NCBI RefSeq assembly: GCF_010389155.1
Contig: NC_057761.1
Location: 58,960,587-59,024,586 of the forward strand
From: Erigeron canadensis
Lineage: Eukaryota; Streptophyta; Magnoliopsida; Asterales; Asteraceae
Direction: 5' to 3'
DNA: 64,000 nt
Shown: positions 1 to 10,974 of the stretch, piece by piece
Numbering within the stretch: the first letter of the stretch is position 1
How the letters are laid out: every line of letters starts with the position of its first letter
Program-made: the position numbers and the translations under genes
The notes under the pieces: generated by a model
Told to the model about the DNA's origin: nothing
Database searches by the model: none
Seen by the model: only the letters and a program-made list of their open reading frames with translations

Positions 1-834
1 TAAGCATTTTATGTTGAAACCAAAAACTTATATAAAAAAGGATGGCACACTAATGAGTAATGGACATGTACAAGCTAGAGATAAAGATTTTAACAATAAC
101 ACTGATGCAGAAAGAAGCGCAATCAAATTGCTCGAGAACAAATGATTAAATCAAAGACCGAAAACATTGACAAAGTCAATTTTCATATAAACTCAAAATA
201 ATCAACTCCTATCACAATAACTAATGTCCCTATTTATACTAATTTTAACCTCATTAAAATAGGAAACAAATCAATCAATAGTTATCTAATAAAATAAAAA
301 ATACTTATAAAATATAAAAAATAAACAAATAAAAAGATAACTTATTAAAATGCATTGCGGGTTGGATCGGGTCATGACTCCTCCATCAAACACACTTGCA
401 CATGATCTTGGAAAAAAAAAGACCTCATTCTAAATTTTTAGATTATGCACAAATTTTTAAGACCTCTCGTGTAATAGAATTCGTCAAAGATACAATATGA
501 TCGATACTATACTATTTTATAATTATTAGTGTATCAAAATTTTTCTTCATAATAATATAGTTCTGGACCACAAGTTCCTCATCCTAAGTTATAGTAACAA
601 AAATAAAATGTTATACTTCATATTGTTTGTAAGTTCTTCATTAAAGTATATATAAAACATATATGACGATAAAACAATGTTTTATTAACGAAAAGTATAG
701 TTATGAATTATAATTATTTTCGCTAAAGCTAGCTAGCGTAGACTTATCCTCAAATATTGAATGGTACTCCACCATGCACAGATCTTTTTAATTTCCAAAG
801 AATTTGATCCCCACGCACATTTCTTTCTAGGTCT

Positions 835-845
835 TTATATATATA
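835..845 (+). promoter_or_regulatory. TATA box of the RLP pseudogene
   Basis: A TATATATA tract lies about 65 bp upstream of the ATG at 907. It is collinear with the TATATAA at 3867-3873 in front of the intact copy, so the pseudogene still carries a recognisable core promoter. Whether it is transcribed is not known. Confidence 0.45.
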
Positions 846-906
846 GTCCTCACATATTATCTTCACAAATGAATTAAAGATAGCTAATCATAGCATAATA
901 GTAATA

Positions 907-2533
907 ATGGCAAGCACACCCGTGTTGAAGTTATTGTTAACAATGTTCTTCATAATACTCATCATCAATGTCATTCCAAACCCTAGAGGTATTGTTCATC
1001 GGTGGATCAAAAAGAGGCAACATAGTTTGGAATGACAATGCCAAGATTATTCCAAAGTTTAATCTTCATTTCCTTTCTATGTTTTCTTGTCAAATTACAG
1101 GCCCCATTCCTGAATGGATTTCATCTCAAAAAAAACTGTATCTACTTGATTTGAAGGCGAATCAATTGGTGGGAAGATTCCCAGATTGGGTTGCTGATAT
1201 GCACAATATCGAAAGATTGATTCTCTCAGATAACAACCTCACCGGATCAATCCTGTCTCGCTTGTTTGAATCCACAACGTTAATGCTCCTTGAATTGTCC
1301 AGGAACAGTTTTTCTGGGGAGTTGCCAGAAAATATAGGAAACGCAAAACGCATACGTAGTCTCTTGTTGGCGAAAAATAATTTTTCAGGACACATTCCAG
1401 CATCCATCTCCAAGCTTCAAATGCTACTGGTTTTGGACTTGTCCAGAAACAGATTTTCTGGTGATAAATTGCCGGTTTTTGGACATGATTCTAGTCATCC
1501 GTTTAACATAGATTTGTCATACAACAATTTTTCTGGTAAGGTCCCAACCAATTTTCCTGAAGTAACCCAACTTCTTTGCTTAGCTGCAAATAAATTTTCT
1601 GGTGAGCTTCCTTGGAATTTGACTAAATTGGTCAACCTCAGACATCTTGATCTCCATGACAATGATCTTACCGGAAATTTGCAGTATACTCTACCTCAAA
1701 TCCCAACTCTTCAAGTTCTAGTTCTAAGAAACAATTCCTTTGAAGGAATGATCCCCAACAATATCTCCAACCTAAGCTCCCTTCAAATTCTTGATCTCTC
1801 CCACAACAACATAAATGGAAGTATTCCGCGAGAGATCGCAAAGCTTCCAAGAATGATCAAAAAGCCGTTAACATCCTCTGCAGCTTATGAGGGTAAGGAT
1901 ATTTTCATCGTTTCCGGTCCTGACAAGGAAGCTGAGGACTTGATTGTGAATTGGAAAAAATCTTTTCAAGGTCTACCTCTTCACAACCTCGAGATATACA
2001 CTTTGTTAGATTTGTCGGGTAACAAAATATCCGGTGAAATTCCGGCATCCTTGGGCAATCTCAAAGGTCTAAAGTTGCTCAGCATATCACACAACATGAT
2101 TTCTGGGCACATTCCCGCGTCTTTTGGTGATCTGGAAGCCATAGAAAGCTTGGACTTGTCACATAACGCAATATCAGGTTCAATTCCCCGATCATTTTCA
2201 AAGCTTTGCGAACTCACAGTTCTAGATGTGAGTGACAACAGGCTTACCGGTAAGATTCCCAGTGGTCCGCAAATGGACACTATGAGTGAGTTGAGTTTTC
2301 AAAACAACAGTGGATTATGCGGTGTGCAGATCAATATCCCATGTCCTGATGAGGATATCCCACCTTCAAAAGGAAGTGACGAGGAAGGCGGCGATAACGA
2401 ATCATGGTTTCTCTGGGAGGGAACTTGGGTCGGTTTCCCAGTTGGGTTTTTCCTATCAATCTTGATTTCTCTATGGTTTTCCCAGTTGGGTTACATAATA
2501 TTTCGTATCAAAATGTTGGTATTATGCCGTTGA
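907..2533 (+). pseudogene. RLP46-like LRR receptor-like protein, 5'-deleted pseudogene
   Basis: The ATG at 907 opens a signal peptide (MASTPVLKLLLTMF..INVIPNP) nearly the same as that of the intact neighbour at 3935, but this frame stops with TGA at 1033-1035. The rest of the receptor continues in another frame, from about 975 to the TGA at 2533. It starts at the block equivalent to residue 380 or so of the neighbour (TLEVLFIGG versus TLKVLYICG). About 1.1 kb coding for the Cys-capped N-terminal domain and the first dozen LRRs is missing, and the junction lies in a short AACC-type microhomology. The remaining part still shows LRRs, the island domain, the last LRRs, the acidic linker and a membrane segment (GFPVGFFLSILI). 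The C-terminal tail after SILI differs from both paralogues. Calling this a deletion rather than an intron is supported because signal peptide and LRR coding are contiguous, leaving no room for an intron. Confidence 0.85.
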
Positions 2534-3866
2534 AGTGTTCTGACTTATAATCGTCTTAGCAAAAATACTCCGTAGCCAAATTATATGTATACAATTGGCT
2601 TTCATATTATATGCCTTCATTTTGTTTATACTTATGAACTAGTTGACTCGAACAGATTGTAATCTAACATTTGAACACGTTATACGTACATATATGTAAG
2701 GATTACACGCTTGGTAAATATCTTAATTAAGTATGCATGCTATTGTGATTATAAGATTGAAAAAACCCATCATTACATTAAATACAAATATGCATAAAGT
2801 TTTAATAAAAATTAGTAATTACTTGCCTATTCTCGGTCAGTTAATAACACAAATTAATTAAGCATTAATGCATCTGGTAAAGTAAAATGGTCATTTACTG
2901 TAACTGGTCTAGCGATCTGTCTAATCATTCAACACAAATATATAAGGAAAATGATATAATTCACAACAACCATTTATTCGGAACTTGAGTTACTGCATAT
3001 AATCTTCTTCTATATATGTCTATACGCAAATCAAGTATGTATTTGTTACTATATCATTGTCAACTATGTCTGCCTGTTTCTGATCACGCATCTGGGTCAA
3101 TGTAAGCCCCGTCACATCTAGAATAGAAAACGTATTGTAACAGCCTCAGTTGAGTCTAGTTTGCTCAATAACAACTTCAGAGCAACTATATATATATCTG
3201 ATTTATTTGGTTAAGAATTGTTTGAGTAATTTGGTTACAGACTTCTCCACACTTATATACTATCTTGACTTCTAACGAGCTAAAGTGTAAATTAATTGTT
3301 TTAGATTGGGTTAAAGTGTAAATTGGTAATGGAAAACTAAAAGGTGTAAATTAATTTAGATTACTATTAAGAGGATTAATATTAAAGATGGAGGATTAGG
3401 CTAAAGGAGGAGGATTAAAGGTACCAAGTGTACCCCAACCCCCTCTTTTAGATATATTATAGATATATAAACCATGCATGGCTATACAATTGACCGATTA
3501 AGTATTTTCGAGGATACCCTGTTTCTCATGCAACTTGTGGTCAATGTAAGTAAACCCCGTCACATCAAGAAAAGGAAATTACTTGTCTATATATTGAAAA
3601 TATTTGAGAATTATTTACACGCACCCGGCCATTTGATTTGCACCTCGTAGTTTTGTGCTTAATCTAGGAATATTTAGGACCTCTCTTGCGTTGAAGAAAT
3701 CATCGTTATAGATAAGATTCAATATGATATTATTGATTACCATTTTTCTTCATATTATTGTTCTGGACCATAGGTTCCCCATCCTAATATAAATTAGTAA
3801 GAAAAAGAAGATATAGTTTTGAAGTTAATCCTAACAACGAAATTAATTTCCACATTTCTTTCTATT
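2534..3866. other. Intergenic, duplicated flanks of the tandem RLP pair
   Basis: No gene was seen. The left half is the 3' flank of the pseudogene, with homology to the sequence after 6587. The right part is the 5' flank of the intact copy, with homology to about 540-900. A short phrase around GTAAGCCCCGTCACATC at 3100 recurs at about 3545, so some local duplication occurred inside this spacer. Confidence 0.6.
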
Positions 3867-3873
3867 TATATAA
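3867..3873 (+). promoter_or_regulatory. TATA box of the intact RLP gene
   Basis: TATATAA lies 62 bp upstream of the ATG at 3935, with no intervening ATG in the same frame. Spacing fits a short 5' leader. The same position is conserved in the tandem pseudogene. Confidence 0.5.
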
Positions 3874-3934
3874 TCCCCACAAATGCACCCACAAATGAAT
3901 CAAAGATAGCTAAAGTTAACTGCTAAAAGCAACA

Positions 3935-6586
3935 ATGGCAAAGAATACATACATATTAAAGTTAATCCTAACATTGCTCCTGTTCATAATACTCATCATC
4001 AATGTCATTCCAAACCCAACCTTGTCTTGTCCTCTCCATCAAAAACAAGCACTTCTCCACTTCAAATCCACTCTCACCAACAGTACCATCATCGACCACA
4101 AGTTCGGTCTGAACGTTAAGCTAAACTCATGGAATCCCCATTCTGATTGTTGTCTCTGGGACTATGTCAATTGCAGCACTACAACCAGAACGGTTACAAA
4201 GCTCTACCTGTATAACCTTATCCCTCCTACTGATATTAATCGGGTGTCGGTATTTTCCAGCATCCTAGCTCCGCTTTTTCACATCCGTTCATTAGAGCTG
4301 CTTGATATCTCATGGAATTCGTTGTTAGGAGAGATCCCAGGAGATGGGTTTGGGAATCTAACTAAACTCATTCACCTTGACATGGCGGGTAACAGATTTA
4401 ACGGCTCCATTCCCACCCAGTTTTTCCACTTAACGAACTTACGTTACTTGGATTTGGGCAACAACGTCCCCGTTCGGAAACTAAGGCTTGAACCAGGGTC
4501 TTTTCGAAATTTGATTGACCTAAATTCTCTTTCAGGAAACATCCCAGAAGAGATTGGGAATCTAACCAATCTCATTCATCTTGACATGTTGGGTAACAGA
4601 TTTCACGGCTCTATTAACACCCAATTTTTCCAGTTAACAAACTTACGTTACTTGGACTTGGGCAACAATTTACTGGATGGGAAACTAAAGCCTGAAGTTG
4701 GCAAGCTTCAATATCTTGAAGTATTGTCGTTGTTTTCCAATTATTTTTTGGGAAACATCCCAGAAGAGATTTGGAATTTAACAAATTTAAGGGCACTTCA
4801 ACTAGCAAACAATCAATTTTTTGGCCGAATCCCCTCTTCAATTGCAAACCTGAAGGAGCTGCAAGAATTGTATTTGGCAGAAAACTCTCTATCCACGCAA
4901 ATTCCAGCCGAAATAGGAAAACTACTCAACATGACTGTACTTGACCTGAGCGGCAACCAACTTACGGGCCCAGTCCCCCCAGTTATCAAAAACTTGAGCA
5001 AGTTGCATGCCCTTGTGCTCCATGACAACATGTTTGTCGGAAATATACCAACTTGGCTATTCAAAATCAGAACCTTAAAGGTATTGTACATATGTGGAGA
5101 AGGAGACAGCTTGATTTGGGATAACAATGCCAAGATTGTTCCAAGAGTTAGTCTTGCCCAGTTTTCGTTGACTTCTTGCGGAATGTCGGGTCAAATTCCT
5201 GAATGGATGTCATCTCAGAAAGATTTGAATCTACTTGATCTAAGCGGGAATCAATTGGAGGGAAGACTCCCAGATTGGCTTGCCAGTAACCACAATATTC
5301 AAATGTTGTTTCTTTCGGGCAACAACCTCAGCGGGTCAATCCCACCTAGCCTGTTTGAATCTATGATGCTATCAGCTCTTGATTTGTCCAGGAACAATTT
5401 TTCCGGGGAATTGCCAGAAAGTATAGGAAGTGCCCAAGGGCCCGTTGTTTCTTTTATATTGTCAAAAAATAGCTTTTCAGGATACGTTCCCATGTCCATC
5501 TCTAAGATTGCCAACCTACGTTTTTTAGCGCTCGATAGAAACAAATTTTCCGGTGACAAATTGCCTGCTTTTAGATGTAAACAAAAATGCTTGATAGATT
5601 TATCCTACAACGATTTCTTTGGCGAGATACCAGAAAGCTTTTCTATAGAAATCGACACACTTTTTTTAGGTGGAAATAAGTTTTCAGGGAGTTTGCCACT
5701 GAATTTCTCTAAATTGATCAACCTTAAGCATCTTGATCTTCATAACAACGATCTTACAGGAAATCTACAGGATTTCCTGCCTCAAATCCAAACACTTGAA
5801 GTCCTAATCCTAAGAAACAATTCCCTTGAAGGTTTTATCCCGAGAACAATCTCCAATCTCACTTCTCTCCGAATTCTTGATATCTCCGGAAACAACCTAA
5901 CCGGAAGTATCCCAGATGAGATAGCAAACCTTCCAAGGATGATTGAAAAACCACACATGTTAACATCCTCTCCAAAACCGGTTCACACCTCACTTGGTCC
6001 CTTTCCGTTTGAAAATTTGGTTGTGATTTGGAAAAGATCATTTCAGGGCCTAGCAATACTCAACCTCGAAATATACACTTTGTTAGATTTGTCAGACAAC
6101 AAAATATCCGGTGAAATCCCACCATCCTTGGGCAATCTCAAAGGTCTAAAGTTGCTCAACGTATCACACAACAGGATTTCTGGCCACATTCCCGTGTCTT
6201 TTGGTGATCTAGAAGACATAGAAAGCTTGGATTTGTCACATAACGAAATCGCGGGTGTTATACCTCAATCGCTAGTGAAGCTTCACCAACTCGAAACGTT
6301 AGATTTGAGCAACAACAGGCTGACTGGTAAGATTCCTGTTGGTGGGCAAATGGACACTATGACTTCTTTTCAAAACAACAGTGGGTTATGCGGGATGCAG
6401 ATTAGGGTGACATGTCCTGAGGATATCCCGCCATCAACGCCAAAAACAACAGTGGATGAGGATGACGAGAAAGAATCATGGATTTGTTGGGAGGCAACAT
6501 GGACTGGTTTTCCGATTGGGTTGTTCTCATCAATCTTGATCATAGGCTACTTACTCAATTTTCTCCAATACTTCAAAATCTGGTGA
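3935..6586 (+). CDS. RLP46-like: LRR receptor-like protein, RLP46-like
   Basis: Single-exon gene for an 883-residue cell-surface receptor-like protein, which has no kinase domain. Residues 1-30 or so form a signal peptide (hydrophobic LILTLLLFIILIINV). The N-terminal cap starts CPLHQKQALLHF and has the paired cysteines of NPHSDCCLWDYVNCS. Then follow 25 or more plant extracellular LRRs (NLTNLxxLxLxxNxxxGxIP). An island domain follows LPRMIEKP up to LEIYTLLDLSDNK, then the last LRRs and the cap with NNSGLCGMQI. The protein ends with an acidic linker (DEDDEKESW), one membrane span and a tail of a few residues (NFLQYFKIW). Layout and length resemble Arabidopsis RLP46; that is family knowledge, not a search. 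Such RLPs usually signal with SOBIR1-type kinases at the plasma membrane in immunity or development, but the ligand here is unknown. An internal duplication of one LRR pair is seen at residues 140-245. The start is supported by the signal peptide and TATA spacing. Confidence 0.93.
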   Translation: MAKNTYILKLILTLLLFIILIINVIPNPTLSCPLHQKQALLHFKSTLTNSTIIDHKFGLNVKLNSWNPHSDCCLWDYVNCSTTTRTVTKLYLYNLIPPTDINRVSVFSSILAPLFHIRSLELLDISWNSLLGEIPGDGFGNLTKLIHLDMAGNRFNGSIPTQFFHLTNLRYLDLGNNVPVRKLRLEPGSFRNLIDLNSLSGNIPEEIGNLTNLIHLDMLGNRFHGSINTQFFQLTNLRYLDLGNNLLDGKLKPEVGKLQYLEVLSLFSNYFLGNIPEEIWNLTNLRALQLANNQFFGRIPSSIANLKELQELYLAENSLSTQIPAEIGKLLNMTVLDLSGNQLTGPVPPVIKNLSKLHALVLHDNMFVGNIPTWLFKIRTLKVLYICGEGDSLIWDNNAKIVPRVSLAQFSLTSCGMSGQIPEWMSSQKDLNLLDLSGNQLEGRLPDWLASNHNIQMLFLSGNNLSGSIPPSLFESMMLSALDLSRNNFSGELPESIGSAQGPVVSFILSKNSFSGYVPMSISKIANLRFLALDRNKFSGDKLPAFRCKQKCLIDLSYNDFFGEIPESFSIEIDTLFLGGNKFSGSLPLNFSKLINLKHLDLHNNDLTGNLQDFLPQIQTLEVLILRNNSLEGFIPRTISNLTSLRILDISGNNLTGSIPDEIANLPRMIEKPHMLTSSPKPVHTSLGPFPFENLVVIWKRSFQGLAILNLEIYTLLDLSDNKISGEIPPSLGNLKGLKLLNVSHNRISGHIPVSFGDLEDIESLDLSHNEIAGVIPQSLVKLHQLETLDLSNNRLTGKIPVGGQMDTMTSFQNNSGLCGMQIRVTCPEDIPPSTPKTTVDEDDEKESWICWEATWTGFPIGLFSSILIIGYLLNFLQYFKIW
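4352..4668 (+). repeat. In-frame internal duplication within LRRs of the RLP gene
   Basis: The block 4352-4465 is repeated at 4556-4668, exactly 204 bp (68 codons) further on. Both encode NLT.LIHLDM.GNRF.GSI and LTNLRYLDLGNN. The spacer following copy 1 encodes a degenerate LRR (VPVRKLRLEPGSF), so one repeat no longer fits the 24-residue pattern. A companion phrase GGAAACATCCCAGAAGAGAT occurs at about 4535 and 4750. Confidence 0.85.
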
Positions 6587-9063
6587 AAGTTTCTGAAGCG
6601 ATCAAATCTTTTTTCAATATATTTTCAGACTATATATAGCCTGTAATTAGTCCTAATTAATGTCTACTGGTGTGTAAGATTTTTAGTACTTTGTTATAAT
6701 TCAAAATCCCTAAAGGGTTAAACTGAAAAGTAACTACTGCACCTTGTAGTTTTTACTCGATCCATTACTTGTGATTATTAGCTAGCGATCGATCTATCAG
6801 CTATGGCAGTTATATGATGTATACATACAGAACAGCTGCATGTATCACCTTCTCGATCAGTTGAGTAACAACCTCAACTGTTTTCTCAATAACAACTTGA
6901 GACCAACTAACTATATATATATATATATATGATATAACTGATTAAGAATTGTGTGAATGATTTTGGTCATAGACTGCTTCTTGGCACTTAATAATCTATC
7001 CTGACTTCTAGTGACATACTCGCGCAAACGAATGACATAAGAATAAGTAGACTAGTAGCTAGAGGTTTAACTAATTTGACTATATATGCTTGAATCTAGT
7101 ACGTTGATGGCTTGACTTCCGTTGACCAATTCCTTCTGATCTATAACACATTAATCAGTACTGTAAGTAAAACAAAAACATTTACATAAAACTGCATACC
7201 TTATTATGCTAGCTACTTTTACACCAATATATTAAACGCCATACAAATTTTGATTAGCTATACATCAAACGCTAACGGTTTATATATTCTTAATTAACAC
7301 CAAATGAATGCTTTGAAATTAATTAACTTCTTTCGTATAATACAAAATTATCATTACATCCATATGTCATAATCTCCATGCAAACTTGAGTATTTAATCA
7401 AACACTTTGTCTCGATCGAGGTTTAGCTCTACAATCCCCCAACTACAAAAAATGGACATAATTATAACAATGTATAGCGATTACACAATTGACATAACTA
7501 AATAATAATGGGTACACTTACCGGAATGGTGCAGTTATTATATGTATAATATCTTCCTTGTAATACAAAAAAGAAAAGAAAAAAACTTTAGTAGTAGACA
7601 CTTAGGTAAAATGATGGTGTGTTATTATTTGCATATTTAGAAAACCTATATTAGGGTATATAAGATAAATCAACTGATCAAAGTTAGAATTTAATTTAAA
7701 TTTGTAATTTATGAAAATTAAAATTTTTCTTATGAATTCATGATCATTCATTCATCAAACAAGTAGTATCGATTTAAGCTTGTCAATATTTCTTTTATCG
7801 AGTCATCGTCAACGTTGGCAGACTCATGATCGAAATCAAATTGCTAGTGGGCCTAAATAGAGTTCGGGCTTCTTTCCAAAGCCATTCCAACTCTGGGCCT
7901 CCATCTCTATGTTTTTTTTTGCCCCGAAAAAACATACTACTAAGTACGAGTACTTGAGTAGTAGTACGAGAAACAAAGTACTACTTTATAATTTTATCTT
8001 AAATGTGAGTCTACAAGCCTTTCTAATTTCAATGTTAGATGCTCCCACTTTAAACCTTTAGTAGGGAACTCTAGTCTTAAATGTGAGTCTACAACCCCAT
8101 ACTTTCGGTAACCGGTGGAACACCGGGCGGGCGAGCCCGTTGTGATTTCTTCCTAGCTACTATATTATTAAGTGTCATTTTGATTTATAACTTCAGTAGT
8201 TATATTAGTTAGTGTTGATTAACGGCATCAATAATATTGAAAGAAAATCTTAGATGATCGAACAAAAGAAACGATTTCGAAAAACAAAAATTTGTATTCG
8301 ATATAGCATAAAAAGTGTGTTTGGAAGATTATGTAAAAAAGGGTAGTTAGGTAATTATGAAACATGAACGGTAAAAGGTATGTATGTTATGATTGGCACA
8401 CATGCATGCCAAAATTTAAATAGAAAAGAAGGATGGTGGCCTATAAACACAATCATATGCAATAGGGCATGCCCTTGTCTATATTACAGGAGGAAAATAG
8501 TGCATTTCCCCGTTACATCATAAACAGTTCTCTACTTCTCTTAGAATATACTAATAAAAAGTTCTTTTGAATTTTTATATCTGTAATTTTGTACGTGAAT
8601 ATATCTTGGTTATTTGTGTGAAAACAAAATATCAATTCAAGTTGGTCATATTTAATAGATCATGTAATTTTTTTCATTCAAACTGTCGGTTGTAACAATG
8701 TTGTATTTAATGTTAAGGTATGTAAATTTATACGGAGTATATTCAAGGTTGTAAAATTCTCCCGGGTCGGTCGGGTACCCAAAATAAACTCTTGAGTCCC
8801 CATTTCGCCGAGTCACGAGTTCTCTTACCTCGATACGGACAAAATGATGATAAAACGTGAATCTATCAACTAATATTACGTTTCATTTTTTAGTTTTGAC
8901 TTATTATGTTACTGTTTTTAAACAATTATGTTAAATTTAAAGTTTAGAAGATATTTTTAAAGTTCTATTACATATTAATATTGAAAATACTAATATTTGC
9001 ATATAAAATCCAATCCGAGTTCTCCCCGAGTTGAGTTCGAGTCTCCAAAAATTCCTGACTTCC
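6587..9063. other. Intergenic, AT-rich
   Basis: The first 430 bp are the 3' flank of the RLP gene and belong to the tandem duplication; they include an (AT)n tract near 6903-6932. Beyond about 7020 no coding region, RNA gene or clear element was recognised. Between about 8750 and 9060 the sequence is less AT-rich, with phrases on the themes GAGTTC and GAGTCC, which continue after the nested element at 9072-9267. It is probably an old transposon fragment. Confidence 0.5.
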
Positions 9064-9071
9064 CTCATCGT

Positions 9072-9267
9072 CAGTGGCGTGCCTACATGGGGGGCAAGAG
9101 GAGCAAATGTCCCCCTCCAAAATTTAGATTTTGTCATGTATTTTTGAAATTTTTATGAATTTTTAAATTTTTTTATAGGTTTTTAACATTTTGCCCTCTT
9201 TTAGAATTTTGTTTTTTTGCACTTTTAATTTTGCCCCCTTTCAAAATTTTTCCTAATACCGCCTCTG
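9072..9267. mobile_element. hAT-like non-autonomous element with 8-bp TSD
   Basis: The element begins CAGTGGCG and ends CGCCTCTG, giving 8-bp terminal inverted repeats with one mismatch. It is flanked by CTCATCGT (9064-9071) and TTCATCGT (9268-9275), an 8-bp target duplication with one difference. An 8-bp duplication and CAGTG-type ends fit hAT elements (established knowledge). The interior is 196 bp without coding capacity and contains C-rich and T-rich runs. It is inserted into an older repetitive sequence that continues on both sides. Confidence 0.7.
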
Positions 9268-9275
9268 TTCATCGT

Positions 9276-10015
9276 CGAGTTGAGTCCGAGTTACGAGTTC
9301 TCCGACCTTAGATATATTACAACTAATACTAATATATTCCTTTTGCATTACATGAATTTTTAGATTTCCCTATGTGACATGGACCGTCCAAAGTGGATGT
9401 CACATGCTTCGGAAACTAAACTAAATTAATAATTACATTATTATTTATAATTTATTATTTATTATCATATTTATTTTATTTTATCTGAACTATAAAATTG
9501 AACACTTATAATAAACATGCTAGAATAAAAAAATAAAAATAATTAAATAAACATGCTAGCTAGATACGATCAGTCAAAAAACACCTAGTATTGCTGAATA
9601 TATTTTGTTTTCCAATAAGAGAGTGCATTGGGTAGCTGTATATCAGATGCACAAGTTCGATTTTTAATTTTTTTTTTTTTTAAAATTAGTTTTGATTCAA
9701 ACAGTTAATATATTTAATTTTTTAAAAATACTGGTATATTAGTACTATATTCAAATTAGTTTATTCTTATTAAATAATAATAAAATAACAGCATCTGTGA
9801 ATGCATAATTTTATAATATAGTATAATAATATATATAATATAATCTAATATATGGATAATGGGTTGCATGGATCCTCAAAACTTGAAACGGGCATCACAT
9901 TTTTCTATCATAACGGTAGTGTGAGGCGCTTTCTACCCTCACCCGCTGCCAAAACATCTATGGGACATCGGAAACATTGCCCCGTCATGTGTTCCCTTTT
10001 TCATTTTATAATTAT
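9276..10015. other. Intergenic, AT-rich, no gene seen
   Basis: This is low-complexity A/T sequence with a T-rich run near 9671-9682. No splice-consistent exon, tRNA or terminal repeat pair was found. A short phrase pair around GTGACATGGACCGTCC..GGATGTCACATG near 9373-9407 forms a weak inverted repeat of unknown meaning. Confidence 0.4.
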
Positions 10016-10017
10016 TA

Positions 10018-10274
10018 CTCCTTCCGTCCCATTAATAGTGTCCACTTTTTAGTTTTTAAAGTTTTTTCTTAACAACTTTGACCATCAATATTTTTATTTG
10101 TATTGCGTAATACTTGATGAAAGTTATAAGAATAGATAGAGGTTTAAATGTGTTTTCGTTGGATATAACTTTCGTCAAATATTAAATAATATAATAAAAG
10201 ATATTTAAGGTCAAACTTACAATATATAGACTTTGAATATTCAAAACTGGACACAATTAGTGGGACGAAGAGAG
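10018..10274. mobile_element. Stowaway-like MITE
   Basis: The terminal inverted repeats are CTCCTTCCGTCCCATTAATA at the left and the complement of TTAGTGGGACGAAGAGAG at the right. Both sides are flanked by TA (10016-10017 and 10275-10276). CTCC.TCCGTCCCA ends with TA target duplications are typical of Stowaway MITEs of the Tc1/mariner group. It is 257 bp, AT-rich, with no coding capacity. Confidence 0.85.
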
Positions 10275-10575
10275 TATATCTTATAAAATAATGTATTTGA
10301 TAGTGTAAAATTAAAAAATTTAAAAAGTTAAAGTTCCTTGAGTCTCAAAATAGATATCTGACTTTCAAAAAAGGCCAGATATCTCTTTGGGTGAGGCACT
10401 GTGACATAAGACACCCTATGTGGGGTGTGTCTCTCTATAGTCTTGTAAACAAGCAAACATAAATTGAAACTAGGATAAAAAAATATACTTAAAGTTGCAA
10501 CAAGAAAGAAAAGGTATTTTTTAATCTTTTGGAACTAATACAACACTCCATTAGTTGTTACCAAAAGGGTCTTTC

Positions 10576-10671
10576 AAAACAAAAAAGTTCCATTTAACAA
10601 AGGAACAAAAGAAAAAGTAGATCAAAACAAAAAAGTTCCATTTTACAAAAGAACAAAAGAAAAAGTAGATC
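10576..10671. repeat. 48-bp tandem duplication
   Basis: Two adjacent 48-bp units at 10576-10623 and 10624-10671 differ at only two positions (ATTTAACAAAGG versus ATTTTACAAAAG). A-rich, non-coding. The high identity suggests a recent slippage or repair event. Confidence 0.9.
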
Positions 10672-10974
10672 AGTGAAAAAATAAAGACATTAAGCCTATG
10701 ATAGTTACTTGTGAGCTATGGGTAATGACAGATTTATTTTTTTTAGTTATTAAGGGTTGAATATATTAATTATTAAGTGAAAGAATGTATAAATAATGTT
10801 TATATGTATTAAGTAAAAAATAAGTAATTAATAGTTTTTTTTTATTAAGTAAAAAAAATAACATGAAATTTAACTAAATGGAATAAATTCTTAACTATTA
10901 ACTTCATTAAGTAAAAAAAGAACGGGGCCTAAACCTATGTTTTATATATATATATATAATTATCTATTTATACT

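Larger units (their letters stand above)
540..3290 (+). repeat. Tandem segmental duplication, copy 1
   Basis: This block holds the receptor pseudogene with its own upstream and downstream flanks, and both flanks recur around the intact neighbour. The upstream phrase TTCTGGACCA..GTTCC..CATCCTAA at about 551 returns at 3762. The downstream run with CTCAATAACAACTT and TTAAGAATTGT at about 3165-3290 returns at about 6880-7015. The duplicated unit was therefore a whole gene with flanks, about 2.7-3.3 kb. Boundaries are approximate because the flanks have diverged by substitutions and indels. Confidence 0.75.
3750..7015 (+). repeat. Tandem segmental duplication, copy 2
   Basis: This is the second copy of the duplicated unit, containing the intact RLP gene. 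Homology to copy 1 runs through the upstream flank, the coding region (except the part deleted in copy 1) and the 3' flank, ending around the motif TATC.TGACTTCTA at about 7005, which matches about 3270 in copy 1. Confidence 0.75.

Noticed and set aside
968..2533. A complete 521-residue LRR gene starting at the ATG at 968
   Set aside because: The ATG lies out of frame inside the signal-peptide coding sequence inherited from the ancestral gene. The protein would lack signal peptide and N-terminal cap, so it was treated as part of a pseudogene.
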